DNA of 64,000 nucleotides, from positions 6,076,001 through 6,140,000 of the forward strand of contig NZ_CP132339.1 of the NCBI RefSeq assembly GCF_030944405.1. Direction: 5' to 3'. The position numbers were made by a program, and so were the translations under genes. Below, in pieces: positions 20,267 to 28,492 of the stretch. A model generated the notes under the pieces. The model ran no database searches, was not told the DNA's origin, and saw only the letters and a program-made list of their open reading frames with translations. Each line of letters begins with the position of its first letter. Position 1 is the stretch's first letter. The stretch is from Janthinobacterium sp. J1-1 (GTDB lineage: Bacteria; Pseudomonadota; Gammaproteobacteria; Burkholderiales; Burkholderiaceae_D).

Positions 20267-20914
20267 ATGAATTTTTCTTCCCTGCGCGAAGCGCTGCAGT
20301 CACTCAGCCGCAGCAATGGCGGCCTGTTCGCCACGATTTTGCTGGTCACCGTGGGCCAGATCGGCCTGTGGCTGGTGTTTCCCGCCATCGACAATGAAAA
20401 CCATCTGCTCGAATGCCTGCAGGCGCTGTGCCTGGCGCTCGCTTGCGTGGTGCACGGGCAAAAGGCGTGGACCGAATCGGACCGCGATTCGCTGCGCTTC
20501 CTGATCCACGCCGGCCTGTCGGCGCTGATGTTCGGCTTTTTGCTGCGCGAGCTGGAAATTCGCGAGATGGGCGAGTCGTATGCGTGGAACGTGCTGGAAA
20601 AAACCCTGCGCGTGCTGGAACTGCTGGTGTTGCTGCGCCTGCTGGTGTTTTTCGTGCCGCGCGCGCGCGCCGTGTTTGCGAATGTGCGCGCCATCTTCGG
20701 CATGCGCGTGACCATCATCACCCTGATCGGCGGCCTGTTCATGGTGGCCGGCTGGCCGTTCGACAAGAAAGTGATCCACGCCTTGCCGGAGATGTATTCG
20801 GAGCTGCTGGAAGAGGTATTTGAACTGGACGGCTACCTGCTGCTGTTCCTGGCCGCCATGGCCGATACCAGTGCGGCTGCCCGCATCAAGCTGCGTTTCA
20901 GGAAGGCTGGCTGA
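20267..20914 (+). CDS. Predicted integral membrane protein, unknown function
   Basis: A 215-residue protein with about five hydrophobic segments, beginning MNFSSLREALQSLSRSNGG. The segments include ATILLVTVGQIGLWLVF, LLECLQALCLALACVV and LEVLLVLLRLLVFF-like stretches. I placed the start at ATG 20267; an upstream in-frame start would add 18 residues with no membrane character. I do not recognise the family. It follows cobA by 75 bases on the same strand, but nothing ties it to sulfur metabolism. Its last 17 bases overlap the end of the converging Stealth gene. Confidence 0.7.
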   Translation: MNFSSLREALQSLSRSNGGLFATILLVTVGQIGLWLVFPAIDNENHLLECLQALCLALACVVHGQKAWTESDRDSLRFLIHAGLSALMFGFLLRELEIREMGESYAWNVLEKTLRVLELLVLLRLLVFFVPRARAVFANVRAIFGMRVTIITLIGGLFMVAGWPFDKKVIHALPEMYSELLEEVFELDGYLLLFLAAMADTSAAARIKLRFRKAG

Positions 20915-21872
20915 CAGCCTGTTCGAAGCGCGACGGCTGCGGCAGCAACTGCCGCAAGGTCGCCGCCACCCGCGCCAGGCGCGGGTCATCATCCTCTGCC
21001 TCGTCGCAGGTATCGTTAATGCAGAAAAACGGCAAGCTGCCGAACCGTTCGCGCAGCTGCGCCAGCCGCGCCGGTGCATCCGCGTCGCCACTGGCGATAT
21101 GCAGCGGATCGAGCACGTCGCTGCGCGCCAGGCCCTGCTCCACCATCCAGCGCGGCACCAGGTCGGGCAGCAGGGCCGGCGCGCGCCAGGAACGGAACAC
21201 GGTGGAACGCACCTGGGCAAACAGTTCGGGAGCCTGCCGCTCCAGCGTCTGCATGGCACTTTTCAGCATCGGCCGCGGCGCATGCGCAAACAGGCGCGGC
21301 TCGTGGCGATAACCAGGGTCGCGCGCACCCAGCCAGTCGCGCGACAGCACCGCGCAATTGACGGGCGCCGCCACGTCAGCGCGCACTTGCGCCGGCAAAC
21401 ACACCACCGCTTCTTCCAGGTACACGCGCAGGCCGTCGCCAAACCAGTATCCGGCGTCGAACGGCTGGCCCAGGAACACATCGTCATTCAGATATAAAAA
21501 CCGCTCGGCCAGGCCGGGAATATGATGCAGATACGATTCGATATGGGCCGAGTCGAACACGGGCAAGGCGAACGCCGGCATCAGCTGGCGGTGGTCGATC
21601 ACGGTCAAGCCAGCGCCGGCGCGCAGCCATGATGGCACTTGCCGGTCGGTCACCAGATACACATGGCCATGATCGGGAAAGAAGCGCTCGAGTGCGCGCA
21701 GGTTGTAGCGCAGCTCGCCGTTGTCGCGGTAGCGCCCCGCCACATTGCCATGCAGGGCCAGCTGGCCAGGGTGTTGTATCGCCCACTGCGCATAAGCGGC
21801 GCGGTGGCGCGCGCGCCAGGCCGGGTCCTGCCCGTCCACCCACAGGTAGACGATATCGACCGGCCCGTTCAA
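20898..21872 (-). CDS. Stealth-family sugar-phosphate transferase
   Basis: A 324-residue protein with the order of conserved regions of Stealth proteins. CR1 is DIVYLWVDGQDPAW (6-19). CR2 covers about 45-150, with YRDNGELRYNLRALERF, VYLVTDRQVPSWL, FDSAHIESYLHHIPGLAERF and YLNDDVFLG. CR3 (RPMLKSAMQTL) lies near 205, and a CR4-like end carries FFCINDTCDEAEDDDPRL. Characterised relatives transfer hexose-1-phosphate from a nucleotide sugar in capsule synthesis. The start is TTG at 21872, overlapping the chelatase stop as TTGA; no in-frame ATG lies nearby. It is the last gene of a block with lptF, lptG and cbiX. The acceptor is unknown. Confidence 0.85.
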   Translation of the reverse strand: MNGPVDIVYLWVDGQDPAWRARHRAAYAQWAIQHPGQLALHGNVAGRYRDNGELRYNLRALERFFPDHGHVYLVTDRQVPSWLRAGAGLTVIDHRQLMPAFALPVFDSAHIESYLHHIPGLAERFLYLNDDVFLGQPFDAGYWFGDGLRVYLEEAVVCLPAQVRADVAAPVNCAVLSRDWLGARDPGYRHEPRLFAHAPRPMLKSAMQTLERQAPELFAQVRSTVFRSWRAPALLPDLVPRWMVEQGLARSDVLDPLHIASGDADAPARLAQLRERFGSLPFFCINDTCDEAEDDDPRLARVAATLRQLLPQPSRFEQAVSQPS

Positions 21873-22270
21873 GATTGGCCGGGGGCGGCCACGCAGTAAT
21901 CGGCAATCGCCGCCAGCACGCTGGCGTTTTCGCCGACCGCCTCGACCACCTTCAGGCGCAGTTGCGGGTGCGCCTGGCGCAATTCGTCCACCAGCAGCGG
22001 CAGGTCGCGCAGCACATGGCCGCCCTGGCCCAGGAACACCGGCACCACGGTGGCGTCCAGTACCGCGCCGTCAGGCAGCTCGGCCAGCAAGGTGGCAATC
22101 AGTTCCGGCAGGCGCGGCGTCATCAGTTCAAGAAAGGCCAGCTGCACGGCGGTGCCGGGCATGCGTGCCTGGGTCAGCTCGCGCAGGCGTTCGAACGGTG
22201 CGGCCCAGGAAGCGGCGCGCGCGCCATGGGCGAACAGGATCAGCGCCTGCCGTGTCGTTGTCGTCGTCAT
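21869..22270 (-). CDS. Short CbiX-type sirohydrochlorin chelatase
   Basis: A 133-residue single-domain chelatase that would insert Fe(II), or Co(II), into sirohydrochlorin. The metal-binding histidines are likely His15 (LILFAHGARAAS) and His85 (VVPVFLGQGGHVLRDLP). Single-domain forms act as homodimers. It would complete siroheme synthesis begun by the methyltransferase at 19409. Its ATG overlaps the lptG stop by one base and its stop overlaps the start of the Stealth gene, so all four genes of the block are probably co-translated. Iron rather than cobalt is favoured by the nearby cys genes. Confidence 0.88.
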   Translation of the reverse strand: MTTTTTRQALILFAHGARAASWAAPFERLRELTQARMPGTAVQLAFLELMTPRLPELIATLLAELPDGAVLDATVVPVFLGQGGHVLRDLPLLVDELRQAHPQLRLKVVEAVGENASVLAAIADYCVAAPGQS

Positions 22271-23439
22271 CAGTGCCGCTCCACCCACCACAGCATGATC
22301 AAGGCCGCAAACAGATACAGCACGCTCGGTGCGGCCGCCGTCAGCAGGGCCGGCCAGGTACTGAGCAGGCCCAGGTGCGAGAACAGGGTATTGACCAGCA
22401 TGAAGCTCACGCCGATCATGATGCCGATGAAAATCTTCAGGCTGACGCCGCCGCTGCGCGTATGCATGTAGGCGAACGGCAGCGCCAGCGCCATCAGCAC
22501 GAAAATGGCCAGCGGGTCGATCAGCTTTTTCCAGAAGGCGATGCGGAAACGCTCGGTCTCCTGCTTGTTCTCGGCCAGGTGGCGCGTGTACACCGCCAGT
22601 TCGCTGGCCGACATGCGCTCGGGGTCCGAGGCCGACACCGTCAGGATCTTCGGCGTCACTTCCGACACCATGTCCTTGGTGGCGCTTTTCACGGTGCGCA
22701 CCAGGCTGGTTTCCTGGCCATAGTAGTTCTGCAGCTTCGGCTCGTAGCCGGGCGTGGTGGCGGCACTGTTCGAGAACGCCGTTTCCGTCACGTCGGACAA
22801 ACGCCAGACGTTGTTGCCCTGGTAAATCGCGCTGGCGGCCACCGTCATGGTGCGCAGGCGCATGGTGGTGTCGAATTCGTACAGCTTGACGTTTTTCAGC
22901 TGGCCGTCGGGACGCGCTTCGCCGACGTTGAAGAAGCGCGAACCGGTGACGGTGCCCGTCAAGCCGTCGCTCTTGATCATGTCCTTGGTCCACAGGCCCG
23001 AGCGGAACTCGCTCGACACGGAAGTGCCGCGCGAAGTCAGTTTCAGGCGCTCGGCCAGCGGCTCGGTATAGGGCGTGACGAATTCGCCGAACAAAAAGGT
23101 GATCACCACGAACACCACGCCGATGCGCAGCAGGAAGCCGGCCGCCATCGCGGTCGACATGCTCGACGCGCGCATGATGGTAAATTCCGAGCTGGCGGCA
23201 AACTGCGCCATCGTGTAGATGGTGCCGATCAGGGCGGCGATCGGCATCACTTCATACACGTGGCCGGGCACCAGCACCAGCACATAGAAAAAGGCGTACT
23301 GGATGGTATAGCCATTGCGGCCGACCTTGGGCAGCTCGCCCGTCAGGTCGATGAAGGCCTGCAGCGCCAGAAAGGCGAGCAGCACGAAGAACACCGCCTG
23401 GAATATCGAAACCGCAAAATAGCGCTGCAGGATCTTCAT
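22270..23439 (-). CDS. lptG: LPS export ABC transporter permease LptG
   Basis: A 389-residue inner-membrane permease of the Lpt bridge that extracts lipopolysaccharide from the inner membrane. It has three N-terminal helices, a periplasmic beta-jellyroll (about residues 130-270) and three C-terminal helices. MKILQRYFAVSIFQAVFFVL and the MRASSMS segment after helix 3 are typical. The ATG lies in a four-base overlap with the lptF stop. LptF and LptG form a heterodimer with LptB, which is not in this window. Confidence 0.94.
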   Translation of the reverse strand: MKILQRYFAVSIFQAVFFVLLAFLALQAFIDLTGELPKVGRNGYTIQYAFFYVLVLVPGHVYEVMPIAALIGTIYTMAQFAASSEFTIMRASSMSTAMAAGFLLRIGVVFVVITFLFGEFVTPYTEPLAERLKLTSRGTSVSSEFRSGLWTKDMIKSDGLTGTVTGSRFFNVGEARPDGQLKNVKLYEFDTTMRLRTMTVAASAIYQGNNVWRLSDVTETAFSNSAATTPGYEPKLQNYYGQETSLVRTVKSATKDMVSEVTPKILTVSASDPERMSASELAVYTRHLAENKQETERFRIAFWKKLIDPLAIFVLMALALPFAYMHTRSGGVSLKIFIGIMIGVSFMLVNTLFSHLGLLSTWPALLTAAAPSVLYLFAALIMLWWVERH

Positions 23440-24581
23440 TTGGTGTCCGCCTTACTCTGTTTGCCGGCGCAGCGCGCGCGCTTGAAGGACGCCAGCAGGA
23501 CCAGCGGATGATAGCGGTGATTCACATTCAGGCGCCAGGCGAACAGCGCCACCACGGCCAGCAGCGCCAGCAGGTGCAGCGGCCACCAGGCCATGCCGAA
23601 GCTCAGACGGCCCTGCTTCACGCTTGCCTCGATGACCTTGGTCAGGTTGCTGTAGCTGAAGAAGATCAACAGCGCCACGATCAGGTTGGCCGAACTGCCG
23701 GCGCGCGGATTGACGAAGCCCAGCGGAATGGCCAGCAGGATCAGCAGCAGCGCGATCAGCGGCGCGCTGACGCGCCACATCAGTTCGGCCATGGTGAACT
23801 GGTTGTTGGCGGCGATCAGCGCCATGGTGCTCATGGCGCGCACGCCCAGGTCGGCGCCCAGTTCCTGCTGCTTGCTTTCGATGCGCATGATGTACTGTTC
23901 GAATTCCATGGTCTGGAAGTCGGCCTGGGTCGGGATGCCCTGGTAGCGGCGCCCTTCCTTCAGCACCAGGAAGCGGCTGCCGGCGGCGTCGGTATTGATC
24001 ACGCCTTCCTTGGCGACCACCACCACCGCGCTGCCCTTGGCGTCGACGGTGTTGACGAACACGTTCTGCACCACGTTTTTCTCGCCGCTGACGCCTTCGA
24101 CAAAGAAGATGCGGTTGCTGCCGGCCGATTCGCGGAACTGGCCGGGCGTGACTTTCTGCAGGTCTTCGCGCTTTTCAAAGCGCGCCACGTAGGCATCGCT
24201 TTTCTGCTGCGCCCACGGCGTGGCGTACAGGCTCAGGGCGCCGATGGCCACCACCAGCGGCAGGCCGAAGCTGAGCACCGGCGCGATCCAGCGCGACAGG
24301 CTCAGGCCCGAGGCGAACCACACCACCATTTCGGATTCCTTGTAGCTGCGCGTGACGACCATCAGCACCGAGATGAAACCGGTCAGTATCAAAATGGTGG
24401 GCAGCTGCATCAGCGAGGAAAACAGCATCAGCGACATGACGTCGGCCGACGCGACTTTGCCGCCGGCGGCCTTGCCGAGGATACCGATCAGCATCCAGGT
24501 GAGCAGGATACTGAATAAAACAGTGAAGGTGGCCCCGGCGGCACTAGCCAATTCACGTCGAAGGGCACGTTGAAAGATCAT
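23436..24581 (-). CDS. lptF: LPS export ABC transporter permease LptF
   Basis: A 381-residue partner of LptG with the same layout of six helices around a periplasmic domain. MIFQRALRRELASAAGATFT is the typical LptF N-terminus, and the C-terminal region has PLIALLLILLAIPLGFVNPR. It heads the lptF-lptG-cbiX-Stealth block and diverges from pepA, a common arrangement. A sigma-70-like promoter ends only six bases before the ATG (see 24588-24616), so the message may be leaderless. Confidence 0.94.
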   Translation of the reverse strand: MIFQRALRRELASAAGATFTVLFSILLTWMLIGILGKAAGGKVASADVMSLMLFSSLMQLPTILILTGFISVLMVVTRSYKESEMVVWFASGLSLSRWIAPVLSFGLPLVVAIGALSLYATPWAQQKSDAYVARFEKREDLQKVTPGQFRESAGSNRIFFVEGVSGEKNVVQNVFVNTVDAKGSAVVVVAKEGVINTDAAGSRFLVLKEGRRYQGIPTQADFQTMEFEQYIMRIESKQQELGADLGVRAMSTMALIAANNQFTMAELMWRVSAPLIALLLILLAIPLGFVNPRAGSSANLIVALLIFFSYSNLTKVIEASVKQGRLSFGMAWWPLHLLALLAVVALFAWRLNVNHRYHPLVLLASFKRARCAGKQSKADTK

Positions 24582-24587
24582 TCGGAG

Positions 24588-24616
24588 TTTATAATTCGGG
24601 TCAGTTAGTTGAGTAA
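24588..24616 (-). promoter_or_regulatory. Candidate lptF promoter close to the start codon
   Basis: On the minus strand TTACTC (24611-24616), a 17-base spacer and TATAAA (24588-24593) resemble a sigma-70 promoter. Only six bases separate the -10 from the lptF ATG. A 14-bp palindrome, AGTAAC-AC-GTTACT (24612-24625), overlaps the -35. Confidence 0.4.
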
Positions 24617-24648
24617 CACGTTACTAGTAAATGAAAACGGAGAACCAA

Positions 24649-26145
24649 ATGGACTTTAGCATAAAAGCATTCGATACCAAGAGCACCCTCGGCACGGCCA
24701 AAAGCGGATGCATCGCGGTTGCGGTATTCGAAAACAAAAAACTGTCGCCAGCGGCACAAGCGCTGGACAGCAAGGGTGCCATTTCGGCTGCGCTGAAGTC
24801 CGGCGACATCACCGGCAAGCCTGGCAGCACCCTGCTGCTGCGCGCCGTTGACGGCGTCAGCGCCGAGCGCGTGCTGCTGGTCGGCATGGGCGGCGATGAA
24901 ACCGTCAGCGAAAAAAGCTTCGCCACCGGCGTGCAGGCTGCCTTGAAGGCTTTCGGCGCGCTGGGCGCGGCGGACGCCATTATCGCATTACCGCTGGCCG
25001 AAGTGAAAGAGCGCGATGTAAATTGGGCCATCCGTTGCGTGGTGCAAGCGGCGCACGACGGCGAATACCGCTGCGACTCGCAAAAAAGCAAGAAAGATCC
25101 GGCCCCTGCCGGCGTGCGCAAGATCGTGCTGTCGGCGCCGGCCACGGCCGCCACGCGCGGCGCGCTGGCGCAAGCCATCGCAATTGCCAACGGCTCGAAC
25201 TTCACCCGCAACCTGGGCGACCTGCCGGCCAATATCGCCACCCCGACCTACCTGGCCAACACCGCCAAGCAGCTGGCCAAGGACTACAAATTTGAAGTCG
25301 AAGTACTGGACCGCAAACAGCTCGAAGCGCTGAAAATGGGCAGCTTCCTGTCGGTCACCAACGGCAGCGAACAGCCACCGAAGTTCATCGTCCTGAAACA
25401 CATGGGCGGCAAGGCCAAGGATGCGCCGGTGGTCCTGGTCGGCAAGGGCATCACTTTCGACACGGGCGGCATTTCACTCAAGGCCGGCCCCGGCATGGAT
25501 GAAATGAAGTTCGACATGTGCGGCGCCGCTTCGGTACTGGGCACCTTCCGCGCCATCGGCGAAATGAACCTGAAGCTGAACGTGATCGGCGTGATCGCCG
25601 CCTGCGAAAACATGCCGTCGGGCCGCGCCACCAAGCCGGGCGACATCGTCACCTCGATGAACGGTTTGACGATCGAAGTGCTCAACACCGACGCCGAAGG
25701 CCGACTGGTGTTGTGCGATGCGCTGACCTACACCGAGCGCTTCAAGCCGGCGGCGGTGGTCGATATCGCCACCCTGACCGGCGCTTGCGTGGTCGCGCTG
25801 GGCCACCACAACACCGGCCTGTTCACGCGTTCCGACGCGGCGCATGACCAGCTGGCCAACGAGCTGCTGGCCGCCGGCAAGCAGGCATCGGATACCGCAT
25901 GGCGCATGCCGATCGAGGAAGCGTACAACGAGCAGCTGAAATCGAACTTCGCCGACCTGGGCAATATCGGTTCGCCAGGCGGCGGCGCCGTCACGGCGGC
26001 AGCGTTCCTGGAAAACTTCACCAGGAAGTACACCTGGGCCCACCTCGATATCGCCGGCACGGCCTGGAAATCGGGCGCGGCCAAGGGCGCGACCGGCCGT
26101 CCGGTGCCCCTCTTGACCACGTTCCTGCTGAATCGCGTGCAGTAA
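24649..26145 (+). CDS. pepA: Leucyl aminopeptidase (M17)
   Basis: A 498-residue cytosolic metallo-aminopeptidase that removes N-terminal residues from peptides. The signature NTDAEGRL is at 346-353. Metal ligands and catalytic residues fit K266 and D271 ([10 protein letters not shown]), D289 (KFDMCG), D348 and E350. I preferred ATG 24649 ([10 protein letters not shown]) over the in-frame ATG 18 bases upstream because GGAG ends seven bases before it. In some bacteria PepA also binds DNA; nothing here tests that. It diverges from lptF. Confidence 0.96.
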   Translation: MDFSIKAFDTKSTLGTAKSGCIAVAVFENKKLSPAAQALDSKGAISAALKSGDITGKPGSTLLLRAVDGVSAERVLLVGMGGDETVSEKSFATGVQAALKAFGALGAADAIIALPLAEVKERDVNWAIRCVVQAAHDGEYRCDSQKSKKDPAPAGVRKIVLSAPATAATRGALAQAIAIANGSNFTRNLGDLPANIATPTYLANTAKQLAKDYKFEVEVLDRKQLEALKMGSFLSVTNGSEQPPKFIVLKHMGGKAKDAPVVLVGKGITFDTGGISLKAGPGMDEMKFDMCGAASVLGTFRAIGEMNLKLNVIGVIAACENMPSGRATKPGDIVTSMNGLTIEVLNTDAEGRLVLCDALTYTERFKPAAVVDIATLTGACVVALGHHNTGLFTRSDAAHDQLANELLAAGKQASDTAWRMPIEEAYNEQLKSNFADLGNIGSPGGGAVTAAAFLENFTRKYTWAHLDIAGTAWKSGAAKGATGRPVPLLTTFLLNRVQ

Positions 26146-26154
26146 TGCATTCTT

Positions 26155-26239
26155 TTTAACCCAACCGCGAGGACTGGGGTCGGACGGGGACGCCGAGTCC
26201 CTGCGGGTCCGACCCCGGCATTTCGAGGTTGGGGTTAAA
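26155..26239. repeat. Long extragenic hairpin with GGGGTCGGAC core
   Basis: Outer arms TTTAACCCAACC (26155-26166) and GGTTGGGGTTAAA (26227-26239) pair with one extra base. Inner arms GGGGTCGGAC (26176-26185) and GTCCGACCCC (26207-26216) pair perfectly, and GGGAC/GTCCC pair inside those. It lies directly after pepA and before a separate terminator. The size and position suggest an interspersed repeat rather than a simple terminator. Confidence 0.75.
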
Positions 26240-26241
26240 TA

Positions 26242-26280
26242 AAAAAAGCCGCCACGGTCATCGACCCTGGCGGCTTTTTT
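26242..26280. terminator. Bidirectional terminator, pepA and lipoprotein genes
   Basis: AAAAAAGCCGCCA and TGGCGGCTTTTTT form a perfect 13-base stem around a 13-base loop. A-run and T-run flank both sides, so it can serve pepA on the plus strand and the lipoprotein gene on the minus strand. Confidence 0.9.
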
Positions 26281-26293
26281 CATGCACGGCCGT

Positions 26294-26830
26294 TTAATAG
26301 ACGACCGGATCGGGTATCGGTGATGGCACGGGCTTCGGTGGTGCGGGCGCGGTCGGCGGCATGGTGACGGTGGCGGGCTGCGCGGCGACCGGTGCCACTG
26401 CCGGCGCAGGCGGTGCGGGCGGCGCCAGGCGCGCCGGGTCCTGCATGATGACGGTCAGGGTGGACGGGTAGTCATAGGCGGCGCCCGTGTCGCGGTCGAC
26501 GAAATAGCCGACGCCCAGGGTAAAGATGACATTGCTCCAGGCGCTGCCGCCATTGACGGTGGCGTCAAATTGATTGTCCATCACGACGGCCGGCGAGCCG
26601 CTCTTCTTGCAGTCGACCTTGAGCGGGGCCTGGCTCTTGCGGATCATGATGCGGCCCGGCGTGGTGACGAACCACTTGCCCATGTCGTTGCTGAGGATGC
26701 AGCCGGCGCCCGCCAGCTGGCGGTTGTCGAAAATGGTTTGCACCAGCACCATCTGCTCGGTCGAACCGGTCATGGTGGCGCAGCCGGCCAGGCCGGAGAA
26801 CAGCATCATGGCGGCGAGAGGACGGCGCAT
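26294..26830 (-). CDS. Predicted lipoprotein with Pro/Ala-rich tail
   Basis: A 178-residue protein with a lipoprotein signal peptide: MRRPLAAMMLFSG followed by the lipobox LAGC, with Cys17 as the lipidated residue. The middle part (QTIFDNRQLAGAGCILSNDM, VTTPGRIMIRKSQAPLKVDC) carries two further cysteines that could form a disulfide. The last 45 residues are almost all Pro, Ala and Val and are probably unstructured. It starts 11 bases after the CreA gene and may be co-transcribed with it. The function is unknown. Confidence 0.8.
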   Translation of the reverse strand: MRRPLAAMMLFSGLAGCATMTGSTEQMVLVQTIFDNRQLAGAGCILSNDMGKWFVTTPGRIMIRKSQAPLKVDCKKSGSPAVVMDNQFDATVNGGSAWSNVIFTLGVGYFVDRDTGAAYDYPSTLTVIMQDPARLAPPAPPAPAVAPVAAQPATVTMPPTAPAPPKPVPSPIPDPVVY

Positions 26831-26841
26831 GGCGGACTCGT

Positions 26842-27327
26842 TTAACGCAGGGGAATCGGCTGGCTGGCGGGAACCGGCACGGCGGTCACGCTGTTTTTCG
26901 GACTGCCATCGATCAGGCGGTCGGAATACACCAGGTAGATCAGCGCATTGCGCTTGGGATCGACCATGCGCACCACGCGCACATGCTTGAAGAAGATCGA
27001 GGCGCGCTCGCTGAACACTTCCTCCTGGCGCGGCAGCTTGCCGTTGAATTGCAGCGGCCCCACCTGGCGGCAGGCCACCGAGGCGTCGGCCTTGTCTTCG
27101 GCCAGGCCGACGGCGCCCTTGATGCCGCCCGTCTTGGCGCGCGACAGATAGCAGGACACGCCGGTGACACGCGGATCGTCATAGGCTTCGACGACGATCT
27201 TGTGGTCGGGGCCGATCAGCTTGAAAACAGTGTCGACCGAGCCGACGGTTTCAGCCCGCGCCGAAGCGCAGGCAAGGGCCAGCAGCGTGGCCGATGCCAG
27301 CAGATGACGCATGATGTTACTTGGCAT
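26842..27327 (-). CDS. creA: CreA family periplasmic protein
   Basis: A 161-residue protein matching CreA through [53 protein letters not shown] and [16 protein letters not shown] signal peptide ends near ASARA. I chose the ATG at 27327 because AGGAAA lies five bases upstream; 27312 is also possible. In E. coli creA precedes creBCD, but no creBCD-like genes follow here. The role of the family is not established. Confidence 0.9.
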   Translation of the reverse strand: MPSNIMRHLLASATLLALACASARAETVGSVDTVFKLIGPDHKIVVEAYDDPRVTGVSCYLSRAKTGGIKGAVGLAEDKADASVACRQVGPLQFNGKLPRQEEVFSERASIFFKHVRVVRMVDPKRNALIYLVYSDRLIDGSPKNSVTAVPVPASQPIPLR

Positions 27328-27372
27328 GAAGGTTTCCTGGGCACGTGAGGACACGGCCATCAGTGATCAGTA

Positions 27373-27561
27373 TCAGTTAATGGGAGCAAAGCGCTGCACC
27401 ATGACGCCCTCGACCTCGATCAGCTGAAAGAACACGTCTTTCGGCCGGGTCCAGATCGAGCCGTCGGCGGCGCGGTAGACGATCATCGGGGTCAGGTCCG
27501 ATTCCAGCGTGGCTTCGCACACCAGTTCATAGATCCCGCCCTTGTAGTGCCGGTAACGCAT
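27373..27561 (-). CDS. DUF1653 small protein
   Basis: A 62-residue protein beginning MRYRHYKGGIYELVCEA and containing TPMIVYRAADGSIWTRPKDV. These are the marks of DUF1653, a small beta-rich domain of unknown function found alone or fused to other domains. It starts 10 bases after the upstream gene, so the two are probably co-transcribed. Confidence 0.88.
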   Translation of the reverse strand: MRYRHYKGGIYELVCEATLESDLTPMIVYRAADGSIWTRPKDVFFQLIEVEGVMVQRFAPIN

Positions 27562-27571
27562 CGCCGTCTCC

Positions 27572-27943
27572 TCAGGCCGTCGAATCTTCGCTCTTGTCGC
27601 CGGCCAGCACCTTCTGCTTCTGTTTCAGGCCCTGGATCACTTTCAGGATGCCTTCCATGCCGGCGGCGCCGTCGGCGCTGCTGAAAGCGTCGAGCACCTC
27701 ATTGAGCACCTTATTGCGCACGGCCGCCTCGTCGGACGACATTTCCAGCGCACGCTGCGCCTTCGCGGCTTTTTCGGCCGCGCTCACGCGCGGTTTCGGC
27801 GTCGTCTTGCCATGAGTCAAGGCCGCCTGCCAGATCACCCAGCGCCGCTGGGTTTCGAAAATCAGATATTCGTCCGGCTTGTCTTCTCGTCGCCGAACAA
27901 TGTGGCCGTCACGCTGCGCCCACGCTTCAAATGCAGTTCGCAT
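27572..27943 (-). CDS. Hypothetical protein, 123 residues
   Basis: The chosen start at 27943 (MRTAFEAWAQRDGH) has AGGAAG five bases upstream; an in-frame ATG five codons earlier lacks one. The first 50 residues are charged and aromatic (YLIFETQRRWVIWQAA), and the remainder is a helical, Lys- and Ala-rich stretch (VSAAEKAAKAQRAL, KVIQGLKQKQKVL). No membrane segment or known motif is visible. I do not recognise the family. It heads the small minus-strand group running to the lipoprotein gene. Confidence 0.65.
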   Translation of the reverse strand: MRTAFEAWAQRDGHIVRRREDKPDEYLIFETQRRWVIWQAALTHGKTTPKPRVSAAEKAAKAQRALEMSSDEAAVRNKVLNEVLDAFSSADGAAGMEGILKVIQGLKQKQKVLAGDKSEDSTA

Positions 27944-28492
27944 TTTCTTCCTTTGCAAATGCTACGCGCAAGTCTCACTATTAAAACTGCAACATTTCCA
28001 GATGGTACCATTTCTTAATGAAAAAAAACAATGTTCCCGGAACAGTAACGCAGTTATACAGCAAGACCAGCGGCGCCGAAAACGGAGCTTGTGGTCCGCC
28101 TCAGGCGCAATGGTCTGTAATTCAGAATCACGCACGGTGAATTCCGATTATTTCATCTCACGGCTGCCACAGCCTGTATGACATGGCTGTCACAATATGC
28201 CATTTTAGTAGTGTTTATCGCGTTTTAGCGAGAAACTTTACACCTTTATCGTGTTTAGCTGCTCTTAAATAACATCAACACAATCAAATTTGGCAAATCA
28301 ACCATGTGGCTTGATCAATCATACACAAAAACCGAAACCGCATGCGCCACGATTGGTTAAAACTATAGTCTTTTTTGAACCTTATCTTCCCGTAGGGCAA
28401 ATAAACCACACCCGTCATCTTGCCATGCCGGTACGCCGGCTGGCGCCATGCGGTAAGATTCGCCGCTATCGCCCCCTTAAGGAACCTCTCCC
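27944..28492. other. Long intergenic region upstream of xth
   Basis: About 550 bases, clearly AT-richer than the surrounding genes. It should hold the promoters of the hypothetical gene (minus) and of xth (plus). A minus-strand TTGTTT, 17 bases, TACCAT arrangement is a weak candidate. A perfect odd palindrome TGTTCC-C-GGAACA lies at 28032-28044. A 40-codon open frame at 28018-28140 begins MKKNNVPGTVTQLYSKTSG, but it has no ribosome site or recognisable feature and I do not call it a gene. TGACA-TGGC-TGTCA near 28180 is a further short dyad. Confidence 0.6.

Noticed and set aside
28018..28140. 40-codon frame as a small gene
   Set aside because: No ribosome binding site, no signal peptide, no recognisable composition; kept only as part of the intergenic note.
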